Source: Planctomycetes bacterium RBG_16_41_13
Lineage (GTDB): Bacteria; Planctomycetota; Brocadiia; Brocadiales; Brocadiaceae
Reading direction: 5' to 3'
Assembly: GCA_001828295.1 (NCBI GenBank)
Contig: MHYI01000268.1
Location: forward strand, 1-5,365
Length of the DNA stretch: 5,365 nucleotides
A model generated the notes under the pieces. That model worked only from the letters and a program-made list of their open reading frames with translations. It was not told where the DNA came from and searched no databases. A program made the position numbers and the translations under genes. Below, piece after piece: positions 1-5,365 of this stretch (position 1 is the stretch's first letter; every line of letters begins with the position of its first letter).

Positions 1-1
1 A

Positions 2-376
2 GAGCAGGATTCCGCATTTTTTATCTTACTCTCCGGCGCAGTGTCGGTGGTAAAAGGGACAAATGCATATACAATCGCAAGGCTGTCTCCGGGCGATTTT
101 TTTGGAGAAATATCATTTCTCACCAAGACCCCAAGAACCGCTACTATTATTGCGGATGATACCGTGCTTGTGGTTAAAGTGAATAAAGAAATGCTTGACT
201 CTTTAGGACCAAGTATCCGCGATAAAATCAAAGACAGTATTATTGTAAGGCTGGCAGAACGCATTCAACGTTTAAATAATATATTGTTGATTACGGAGTT
301 CGATTCAAGGGGAATTCGAAAAGAGGTCGAAACTGCCGGAAATAAGAACGAAGAGTCTTCTCAAGCCCAATCATAA
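2..376 (+). CDS. Cyclic-nucleotide-binding domain protein, C-terminal part (5' end outside window)
   Basis: The reading frame is open from the first bases of the window. A GTG at 41 could be read as a start, but the codons before it encode EQDSAFFILLSGAVSV, which matches the beta-roll of a cyclic-nucleotide-binding (cNMP) domain, so the true start lies upstream. The next stretch, GDFFGEISFLTKTPRTATI, is the phosphate-binding cassette. It keeps the Gly-Glu pair that contacts the ribose and the Arg that contacts the cyclic phosphate, so binding of cAMP or cGMP is plausible. An amphipathic helical region (KEMLDSLGPSIRDKIKD, then RLAERIQRLNNILL) follows, then a short hydrophilic tail ending ESSQAQS. 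Only about 85 residues follow the cassette and none form a helix-turn-helix, so a CRP/FNR-type regulator with a C-terminal DNA-binding domain is unlikely. Any effector domain would lie upstream. The domain call is firm; the whole-protein role is unknown. Confidence 0.82.
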   Translation, partial: EQDSAFFILLSGAVSVVKGTNAYTIARLSPGDFFGEISFLTKTPRTATIIADDTVLVVKVNKEMLDSLGPSIRDKIKDSIIVRLAERIQRLNNILLITEFDSRGIRKEVETAGNKNEESSQAQS

Positions 377-451
377 AATAGTGCATTGTCTCTCTCTTTG
401 TTACATTTTGCATATCTTTCCTTTCCTCTTCAAACGGCATTAATTCTGATA

Positions 452-475
452 AAAACAGCCAATGGGCTTCGTTTT
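452..475 (+). terminator. Terminator-like hairpin after the cNMP-domain gene
   Basis: AAAACAGCC (452-460) pairs with GGCT (465-468) and GTTTT (471-475) around an AATG loop, with TC bulged out: nine base pairs, of which the outer part is A-tract against T-tract. It lies about 75 bp past the stop at 376 and just before the candidate hpnH promoter, where a terminator would be expected. The GC core is only four pairs and the T-run lies inside the stem, so strength is uncertain. Confidence 0.4.
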
Positions 476-492
476 CGCACATTAAATAAAAC

Positions 493-521
493 TTGACAGT
501 ATACCTCGATTAATATAGCAT
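493..521 (+). promoter_or_regulatory. Candidate sigma70-type promoter of hpnH
   Basis: A perfect TTGACA (493-498) is followed after 17 bp by TAGCAT (516-521), which matches the -10 consensus at four of six positions. An alternative -10, TATAGC at 514-519, would give a 15-bp spacer. Transcription would start near 528, leaving a leader of about 60 nt before the hpnH ATG. Its position after the 452-475 hairpin supports hpnH being its own transcription unit. Confidence 0.5.
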
Positions 522-590
522 TTTCGCTTATGAATTTCACCTGACTGGCGTACCTTTTAAAACCTACTATGGAATGGAGTACAAGCAACA

Positions 591-1586
591 ATGAGGGTTT
601 CACTGGCTTTAAGCTTTTCTTTGACAAAATATTTGATTAAAAACAGGTTGTTATTTAAAAAAAGATTTCCTCTCGTATTAATGCTGGAAGTAACCCATCT
701 CTGCAATCTTGCCTGCGAAGGATGTGGCCGTATTCTGGAATATCATGATACCATGCGTGAAATGTTAAGCATCGGCGAGTGTATGCAGGCAATTCATGAG
801 TGCCCAACCCCGGTGGTTACCATAACAGGTGGAGAACCCCTCATGCATCCGGAAATAGACAAAATTATCTCCGGGATAATAAAGGAGAAACGGCACGTTT
901 ATTTATGCACCAACGGAATATTATTAGTTGATGCTTTAAAAAAACTGAAACCGGGCAAATATCTCAATATTAATGTTCATATAGACGGACTTGCGGAAAC
1001 GCACGACAAAATAGCAGGCAAAGGGATATTCGACCGGGCGACAAATGCCATCAGAGAAGCAAAAAAAGCAGGTTTTAAAGTCTGTACAAATACCACTATC
1101 TTTAAAAATACCAGCGAAAAAGAAATTATGGAATTATTTTCATTTTTGCAGGGACTGGGCGTTGACGGCATGCTGGTTTCTCCCGGTTATGGATTCGAAC
1201 ACAATGAAAATGAAATTTTTCTTTGTCAAAAGGAAATAGAAGAACGATTTGGGTTTATTTATGGTATTTCAAAAAAATACAAAATATTAAATTCGCCACT
1301 CTATTTGAAATTTTTAAAAGGGGAAAGAACCTTGAAATGTACGCCATGGGGTAACCCTACCCGTAATTATTCAGGATGGAAAAGCCCCTGTTATCTTATT
1401 ACGAACACACATTATAAAACTTTTGATGAGTATATGAAACAAACCGATTGGGAAAAATACCAGGAAGGACGAGACCCCCGCTGCGAAAATTGCATGATGC
1501 ATTGTGGTTTCGAACCAACGGTAGTGCTGGAGGGAGGGAAACGCCTGTCAGACCTTTATGAGATGGCAAAATGGGGGTTTAGTTAA
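591..1586 (+). CDS. hpnH: HpnH, radical-SAM adenosylhopane synthase of hopanoid side-chain synthesis
   Basis: HpnH-family enzymes use a 4Fe-4S cluster and S-adenosylmethionine to add a 5'-deoxyadenosyl radical to hopene (diploptene), giving adenosylhopane, the precursor of bacteriohopanetetrol. The 331-residue protein carries the radical-SAM motif CNLACEGC (C38, C42, C45), the SAM-contacting GGEP (80-83) and the barrel segment NINVHIDGL. It also has two family signatures: CTPWGNPTRNYSGWKSPCYL (250-269) and a C-terminal CENCMMHCGFEPT with C298, C301 and C305, typical of the DUF3463 region. Length fits the family. The ATG at 591 is preceded by GGAG (576-579), 11 nt away, and starts just before the family's usual LKxRLxxxKRFPLVLMLE segment. 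The convergent neighbour makes its hydrocarbon substrate. HpnG, expected for the next step, is not in the window. A related radical-SAM subfamily is possible, but the two signatures make HpnH much more likely. Confidence 0.9.
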   Translation: MRVSLALSFSLTKYLIKNRLLFKKRFPLVLMLEVTHLCNLACEGCGRILEYHDTMREMLSIGECMQAIHECPTPVVTITGGEPLMHPEIDKIISGIIKEKRHVYLCTNGILLVDALKKLKPGKYLNINVHIDGLAETHDKIAGKGIFDRATNAIREAKKAGFKVCTNTTIFKNTSEKEIMELFSFLQGLGVDGMLVSPGYGFEHNENEIFLCQKEIEERFGFIYGISKKYKILNSPLYLKFLKGERTLKCTPWGNPTRNYSGWKSPCYLITNTHYKTFDEYMKQTDWEKYQEGRDPRCENCMMHCGFEPTVVLEGGKRLSDLYEMAKWGFS

Positions 1587-1632
1587 AAAAACAGAAATAA
1601 AAAATTAGTAACATTTTAGCTTTTTGAAAAAG

Positions 1633-1691
1633 GATGGGTGAAGCGTCAGCGCATCCATCTGCCTGTGCGTTATCGCACGTAGACAGGTCAG
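1633..1691. repeat. Two adjacent GC-rich hairpins, REP-like candidate
   Basis: First hairpin: GATGGGTG (1633-1640) pairs with CATCCATC (1652-1659), eight pairs including one G-T wobble. Second hairpin: GTGCG (1665-1669) pairs with CGCAC (1674-1678) around TTAT. An alternative outer pairing, CCTGT (1662-1666) with ACAGG (1683-1687), uses an ACGTAG bulge. The local GC content contrasts with the AT-rich flanks. Paired GATGGGT-type stems are common in dispersed intergenic repeats of many bacteria (general knowledge), but copy number cannot be judged from one window. Confidence 0.5.
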
Positions 1692-1736
1692 ATAAAGAGA
1701 AAGAGTATTGATGGGTTCACTTCGTTATAGAAATGT

Positions 1737-1768
1737 TGAATTATGAATTACCGGTAATTCATAATTCA
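1737..1768. repeat. Perfect 32-bp palindrome
   Basis: The left arm TGAATTATGAATTACC (1737-1752) is followed directly by its exact reverse complement (1753-1768). Each arm also contains TGAATTA twice in tandem. An outer pair, ATAGAAAT (1727-1734) and ATTTCTAT (1785-1792), encloses it. In RNA it would form a long, AU-rich stem from either strand. It may act as a two-way terminator, a protein-binding site or the remnant of a small mobile repeat; the sequence does not decide which. Confidence 0.75.
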
Positions 1769-1891
1769 TAATTTAAAATTTAAAATTTCTATGAGTTAAT
1801 CTCATACTTCAGCATGAGGGGGTTGATATGTTGGCCTTCTTTTGCAGGTAAATCTCATTTCCCACGGTGAAGGGTAAAATCTCCTAAAAAA

Positions 1892-3958
1892 CTAGTGCAA
1901 TTTATGAGTAAAGTGGCGATATCTTCCCAGCGCCATTAGTGGAAAATAGTTGCGATACATGTGGTATTTCAAATAAAAGACTTTGGGAAAACCTGTTGCC
2001 GTGAATTCTCTCTCATCCCAACTCCCGTCTTCTTTTTGCGTTGACAAGAGAAAATCTATTCCTTTTTCTGCGGAGAGCGATTGTATTTCGCCGGCAGTAA
2101 TCAAGGTCAGCAATGCCCAGGCTGTTTGAGAGGGAGTGCTTTTGCCTATCCCTTTTAATGCATGGTCCTCATACGATTTTATTGTTTCTCCCCAGCCTCC
2201 ATCCGAATTCTGGATACTCTTCAGCCATTCAACCGCCTTTTTAATGTATGCCTTATCAATGTCTTCACCAACCGCTATAAGCCCGGAAATCACAGACCAT
2301 GTACCATAAATGTAATTTGAACCCCAACGCCCAAACCATGAACCGTCTTCTTCCTGCTCTTTTTTCAGAAATTCAACAGCCTTTTTGATATTTAAATAGG
2401 TTTTATTAAATCCGATACGGCCAAAAAATTCTATACATCTGCCTGTTACATCGCTGGTGCTTGGGTCAAGAAGCGCATTAAAATCGGCAAAGGGTATATT
2501 ATTCAAAATTGTTTTATTATTGTTGCGGTCAAATGCCCCCCATCCGCCGTCATCGCATTGCATAGCCTGCAGCCATCGCAAGGCGCGTAAAAGCGTTTTT
2601 TCTTTATGCGTGTCTTCCGGAAGAGAGACCCTCTGTAATGCCATGAGCACCGCACCTGTATCATCAGTATCGGGATAAAACTCATTCGCATATTGAAAAT
2701 ACCACCCGCTCGGTTCCTCAACCTTACACTTCAATTTCCAATCACCAAAATCCCTGACCTCTTTGCTCAATAACCATTTACCCGCTTTTTGCAGAACAGG
2801 GTGAGACCCTGTAATACCCGAATCATTCATTGCAATAACAGACCATGCGGTGTCCCATACGGGGGATACGCACGGTTGCAAATAAAGCATATCGCCTTCA
2901 TAGATAATCAGCGCCTCCACCTCTTTCATCTGTGCGGCCAAAGCGGGGTGATTATCCGGATAACCAAGACACTTCATGGCAAAAATCGAATTAATCATTG
3001 CCGGCCAAATAGCCCCTAATCCGCCCGATTTTTCAGTATGTTCAAGCAACCATTTTTCAGCCATCTTCATCGCAATTCTCCGGATGAATTTAATGGGATG
3101 CTGCTCATACCGGCGGAAGATACTATCCGCATCAATAAAAAAGTTGTGCCAGCAAAACCCATCCTGATCCCTTTCTATACGATATATGACGTCTTCACGC
3201 GGGACAAGATACAACTCCTTCAGCAAATCATCGCCTACAGTAACATGTGGTTTCCTGGCAATGGCTATAGAAAGGGGGACGACAATACATCTTGACCAGT
3301 ATGATATTTCATAAATACTAAAATAAAATCCTGCGGGGAACAAAATCATTTCTACCGGAACGGCGGGTACTGCCTGCCAATCAACCTGGCCAAACATAGC
3401 AAGATAAATTTTGGTAAAGCAATTAGCGTTCATGATTCCGCCCATGCCAAGGATGCATTCTTTCGCTTTTTTCATGAATGATTCATTTTCCGAATATCCC
3501 GCTAATTTTAATGCAAAATATGCTTTTACCGATGCGCTGATCTCACTTGCTCCGCCATAATAAATATTCCAACCCCCGTCGGTCAGTTGCTGTTTCATGA
3601 GAAATGCGACAGCCTTCCCCTGTTTTTCATAATCTACCTTATTAAGAAAATGCATCAGCATGATGTAGTCGGACGTCAATGTGGTATCTGCCTCCAAAAT
3701 CCCTACCCAGTGACCATCCGTTATATTTTGCTGATTGATGAGATATCGCTGCGCCCTGTCTATCGAATCATCCAAAGGGTTCTCTGTTTTTTGCGTTGTA
3801 GCTGTAGTTGTTCTGAAGTAAGTATTTTCCAAACTCAATTCATGTTTAATCAACTCTGGAATAGGATGTTTTCCATTGCCGTTTCCATTACCATTTCCAT
3901 TAAATTTGTGTACAGTTGTCTCAAACCGTTCTAATAGATTTAATAGAAAATTTCTCAT
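1892..3958 (-). CDS. shc: Squalene-hopene cyclase
   Basis: The enzyme cyclises squalene to hopene/hopanol at the cytoplasmic membrane, the first committed step to hopanoids. The 688-residue protein aligns throughout with Alicyclobacillus cyclase, recalled from memory, at a constant offset of 56 over the C-terminal half. The acid motif DTDD is at 430-433 (D432 equals the protonating D376). Active-site aromatics F421, F657, F661 and Y665 equal F365, F601, F605 and Y609. QW repeats that brace the alpha-barrels are at 76-84, 124-130, 467-473, 535-541, 583-589 and 641-647. FGRWG (542-546) and STPSQTAWAL (607-616) are also family segments. R507 stands where Alicyclobacillus has H451. The ATG has GGAGG 12 nt upstream (3971-3975). 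Odd point: about 47 extra N-terminal residues, including ten alternating Asn-Gly (20-29). An oxidosqualene cyclase is less likely given the bacterial alignment and hpnH next door. The gene is convergent with hpnH and divergent from the deacetylase. Confidence 0.95.
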   Translation of the reverse strand: MRNFLLNLLERFETTVHKFNGNGNGNGNGKHPIPELIKHELSLENTYFRTTTATTQKTENPLDDSIDRAQRYLINQQNITDGHWVGILEADTTLTSDYIMLMHFLNKVDYEKQGKAVAFLMKQQLTDGGWNIYYGGASEISASVKAYFALKLAGYSENESFMKKAKECILGMGGIMNANCFTKIYLAMFGQVDWQAVPAVPVEMILFPAGFYFSIYEISYWSRCIVVPLSIAIARKPHVTVGDDLLKELYLVPREDVIYRIERDQDGFCWHNFFIDADSIFRRYEQHPIKFIRRIAMKMAEKWLLEHTEKSGGLGAIWPAMINSIFAMKCLGYPDNHPALAAQMKEVEALIIYEGDMLYLQPCVSPVWDTAWSVIAMNDSGITGSHPVLQKAGKWLLSKEVRDFGDWKLKCKVEEPSGWYFQYANEFYPDTDDTGAVLMALQRVSLPEDTHKEKTLLRALRWLQAMQCDDGGWGAFDRNNNKTILNNIPFADFNALLDPSTSDVTGRCIEFFGRIGFNKTYLNIKKAVEFLKKEQEEDGSWFGRWGSNYIYGTWSVISGLIAVGEDIDKAYIKKAVEWLKSIQNSDGGWGETIKSYEDHALKGIGKSTPSQTAWALLTLITAGEIQSLSAEKGIDFLLSTQKEDGSWDEREFTATGFPKVFYLKYHMYRNYFPLMALGRYRHFTHKLH
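3872..3901 (-). repeat. Hexanucleotide repeat coding Asn-Gly x5 in the cyclase
   Basis: Read on the minus strand, five units of the form AATGGN (third codon positions partly diverged: AATGGA, AATGGT, AATGGA, AACGGC, AATGGA) encode (Asn-Gly)5, cyclase residues 20-29. It lies in a non-conserved N-terminal extension. Because the unit is six bases, gain or loss of copies would keep the frame. Confidence 0.85.
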
Positions 3959-4092
3959 TCTTTTTGAAAACCTCCAATGTACTATTTCATTATGATTAAA
4001 TTTTCAAGTAAACTATACACTACACCATAAATAAATTGCTGATAAGATATATAGTATAAATGAAACATTCCTTCTTTTCTGCTAGCCGGGCA

Positions 4093-4121
4093 ATTATACC
4101 GCACGTTTAAAAACATTAAGC
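4093..4121 (-). promoter_or_regulatory. Candidate promoter of the squalene-hopene cyclase gene
   Basis: On the minus strand a perfect TATAAT -10 box (4093-4098) lies 17 bp after GCTTAA (4116-4121), a poor -35 match. Transcription would start near 4086, giving a leader of roughly 128 nt. The weak -35 suggests a helper protein or a chance match in AT-rich DNA. Confidence 0.3.
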
Positions 4122-4176
4122 GCGGATTAGGCAGTGGCTATAGATAACAAATTTAAATCGCAATTTCAAGTAAAAC

Positions 4177-4205
4177 TTGCTTTAGGTATGTGCTTTTTAT
4201 ATGAT
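4177..4205 (+). promoter_or_regulatory. Candidate promoter of the deacetylase gene
   Basis: TTGCTT (4177-4182) is followed after exactly 17 bp by TATGAT (4200-4205), which matches five of six -10 positions. The start would be near 4212, leaving about 84 nt before the ATG at 4296. The -35 matches only in its TTG half. Confidence 0.4.
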
Positions 4206-4295
4206 GGTTTACCAACTTTTTTCATGCCATATTTTATTATTACTTTGCATTAAAGCCTGAAGAGATATTTTTTCCATTCATAAAACTAAAAATGT

Positions 4296-5237
4296 ATGAC
4301 ACTGCTGATATATGACAATATATACATGGACCATGATACCGGTATTGGACACCCTGAAAATGCCAGGCGGATAGAAAATACCATTAAATATCTGGAGTCC
4401 GATAATTTTTTAGCGCACGTAACTATAAAAAAGCCCCGTGCGGCGTCACCTGAAGAAATAGGCCTTATTCATCCAAAAACGTATATCCGGACCATTCAAC
4501 AAATTGCCAATTCTGGCGGCGGCTGGTTAGATGGTGATACTGCCGTGTCAGGCCCCTCATACAATGTCGCATTATATTCCGCAGGAGCAGCCCTCACCGC
4601 GATAGATTTAATTATGAAAGGAGAGGCAAAAAACGCTTTTTGCCTTGTTCGCCCACCCGGACACCATGCGACCCCTGACAGGGGTATGGGATTCTGCCTT
4701 TTTAACAATGTTGCCATTGCGGCAAGATACCTGCAGAAAAATTACCAACAGAAAAGGATTCTTATAATCGACTGGGATGTTCATCATGGAAATGGCACGC
4801 AGGATGCGTTTTATGATGACCCTACGGTAATGTACTTTTCAATGCACCGCTACCCATTCTATCCCGGAACTGGGGCAGAAGATGAAACAGGCGATGGAAA
4901 AGGGAAAGGGTTCAATATCAATATACCATTGTCTATGGATACTAACCCCCAAAAGTACATTGAATTGTTTTCCGGGATAATAGAAGGCAGCGTAAACAGA
5001 TTTGCGCCGGAATTCATTATTCTCTCTGCAGGTTTCGATGCATACAAAAAAGACCCAATTGGCGGTTTAAACCTTGAGACAGAACATTTTTATACATTAA
5101 CTGAAATCGTTGTGGAAGCGGCGGAAAAACATTGCGGCGGTAAGCTTTTATCCTGTTTGGAGGGAGGATATCATTTATCCGGTCTCCCCTTATGTATCGA
5201 AGCCCACCTCAAAGGATTGCTGAAGATTAAATCCTGA
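4296..5237 (+). CDS. Histone-deacetylase/AcuC-family zinc deacetylase (class II-like)
   Basis: Members are zinc hydrolases that remove acetyl groups from lysines, polyamines or other acyl-amines in the cytoplasm. The 313-residue protein has the full arginase-deacetylase fold signature. RPPGHHA (119-125) supplies the catalytic His pair H123/H124, and MGFCLFNNVAIAA follows. DWDVHHGNGTQ (159-169) gives zinc ligands D161 and H163, and SAGFDAYKKDP gives the third ligand, D248. LEGGY ends in the transition-state Tyr, Y292. The RPPGHHA, FYPGTG and LEGGY forms resemble class II HDACs and bacterial HDAH enzymes more than class I. Length is that of a single-domain enzyme with no signal peptide or membrane segment. 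The ATG at 4296 starts close to the usual N-terminal strand (LLIYDNIYMDHDTG, then HPENARR) but lacks a clear Shine-Dalgarno site; an in-frame ATG at 4326 is also unsupported and would remove that strand. Substrate is unknown, and its neighbours do not reveal it. An acetylpolyamine hydrolase is the main alternative. Confidence 0.92.
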   Translation: MTLLIYDNIYMDHDTGIGHPENARRIENTIKYLESDNFLAHVTIKKPRAASPEEIGLIHPKTYIRTIQQIANSGGGWLDGDTAVSGPSYNVALYSAGAALTAIDLIMKGEAKNAFCLVRPPGHHATPDRGMGFCLFNNVAIAARYLQKNYQQKRILIIDWDVHHGNGTQDAFYDDPTVMYFSMHRYPFYPGTGAEDETGDGKGKGFNINIPLSMDTNPQKYIELFSGIIEGSVNRFAPEFIILSAGFDAYKKDPIGGLNLETEHFYTLTEIVVEAAEKHCGGKLLSCLEGGYHLSGLPLCIEAHLKGLLKIKS

Positions 5238-5243
5238 TTAGAT

Positions 5244-5306
5244 GGGGGTCAAGTCTGCTGTTGACTCAACTATTGGTTAAAGTTCTATTGTTTTCATGTC
5301 AAGACC
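5244..5306. repeat. GTCAAG-bordered repeat-like element downstream of the deacetylase
   Basis: GGGGGTCAAGTC (5244-5255) begins seven bases after the stop, and GTCAAGACC occurs at 5298-5306. GTCAAG is thus repeated, and GGTC (5247-5250) and GACC (5303-5306) are inverted at the ends. Inside, GTCAA (5248-5252) can pair with TTGAC (5261-5265). GGGGTCAAGTC and GTCAAGACC forms resemble sequences bordering dispersed, transposase-mobilised repeats in other bacteria; this is a resemblance from memory only. Confidence 0.3.
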
Positions 5307-5315
5307 GCTTAGAAT
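5288..5315 (+). promoter_or_regulatory. Candidate promoter for a gene beyond the right edge
   Basis: TTGTTT (5288-5293) and TAGAAT (5310-5315) are 16 bp apart. Directly after this come two tandem copies of AATACAATA (5313-5330), each holding a TACAAT that could also act as a -10. The window then ends in AGGGGGA (5359-5365), which looks like a ribosome-binding site, so a + strand gene may start a few bases outside. Confidence 0.3.
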
Positions 5316-5365
5316 ACAATAAATACAATATCCGGACGCCTGGTATCATGTTATGAACAGGGGGA

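Larger units (their letters stand above)
1587..1891. other. Intergenic region between convergent hpnH and cyclase genes
   Basis: This 305-bp stretch separates the two stop codons. I see no credible gene in it. It holds two GC-rich hairpins (1633-1691), a related motif GATGGGTTCACTTCG at 1710-1724, a perfect palindrome (1737-1768), an AT-rich tract to about 1790, and a weak hairpin CTCAT (1801-1805) / ATGAG (1814-1818). No classical GC stem plus T-run terminator is evident for either gene, so the structured DNA may end transcription from both sides. Confidence 0.7.
3959..4295. other. Divergent control region between the cyclase and deacetylase genes
   Basis: This 337-bp stretch separates two start codons facing apart. 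I find no credible gene in it. It is AT-rich apart from a short GC-richer island (about 4080-4140). In the island TAGCC (4083-4087) and GGCTA (4136-4140) could pair at long range, as could CCGC (4099-4102) and GCGG (4122-4125). It also carries one promoter candidate for each flanking gene. Confidence 0.7.

Noticed and set aside
41..43. GTG start codon for the first gene
   Set aside because: In-frame codons before it encode conserved cNMP beta-roll residues, so the gene extends beyond the window.
291..627. Minus-strand open frames around the 377-590 gap
   Set aside because: They overlap the cNMP gene or the hpnH start, are short, and have no recognisable motifs; the promoter and hairpin explain the region better.
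1618..1632. CTTTTT/AAAAAG inverted repeat after hpnH as a terminator
   Set aside because: The arms are separated by one base, so no hairpin loop can form without losing most pairs, and there is no GC stem.
1861..1885. CCC/GGG hairpin as a terminator for the cyclase
   Set aside because: The stem has only three GC pairs with an eight-base loop and no T-run on the minus strand.
2457..3295. Several + strand open frames opposite the cyclase
   Set aside because: They lie antisense inside a well-conserved coding gene, have no ribosome sites and resemble no family.
1..5365. CRISPR array, tRNA, rRNA or complete insertion sequence
   Set aside because: No regularly spaced repeats, no cloverleaf or rRNA-like sequence, and no transposase reading frame were seen on either strand.

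Overview
The window suggests a hopanoid-making Gram-negative bacterium with an AT-rich genome. Codons are A/T-leaning and the intergenic DNA is very AT-rich. The combination of a squalene-hopene cyclase, the radical-SAM enzyme HpnH and a class II-type histone-deacetylase-fold amidohydrolase would fit a planctomycete such as an anammox (Brocadiales) lineage. That taxonomic guess is inference; no rRNA or lineage-specific gene is present to prove it.

Layout, left to right. (1) Positions 2-376, + strand: the 3' part of a gene ending in a cyclic-nucleotide-binding domain, cut by the window edge. (2) Positions 377-590: intergenic, with a terminator-like hairpin (452-475) and a sigma70-like promoter (493-521). 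(3) Positions 591-1586, +: hpnH, adenosylhopane synthase. (4) Positions 1587-1891: a 305-bp gap between convergent genes, holding two GC-rich hairpins (1633-1691) and a perfect 32-bp palindrome (1737-1768). (5) Positions 1892-3958, -: squalene-hopene cyclase with an unusual N-terminal Asn-Gly repeat. (6) Positions 3959-4295: a divergent control region with candidate promoters for both flanking genes. (7) Positions 4296-5237, +: an HDAC/AcuC-family deacetylase with all catalytic residues. (8) Positions 5238-5365: repeat-like DNA, then promoter-like and ribosome-site-like sequence at the right edge that suggests another + strand gene just outside.

The two hopanoid genes form consecutive pathway steps: the cyclase turns squalene into hopene (diploptene), and HpnH joins hopene to a 5'-deoxyadenosyl group to start the bacteriohopanetetrol side chain. 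They face each other, so they are separate transcription units rather than an operon. The deacetylase and the cyclic-nucleotide protein have no obvious biochemical link to hopanoids. The core genes are recognisable families; no clearly new multi-gene system is visible. The less ordinary features are the structured intergenic repeats, the cyclase N-terminal repeat and the edge element.
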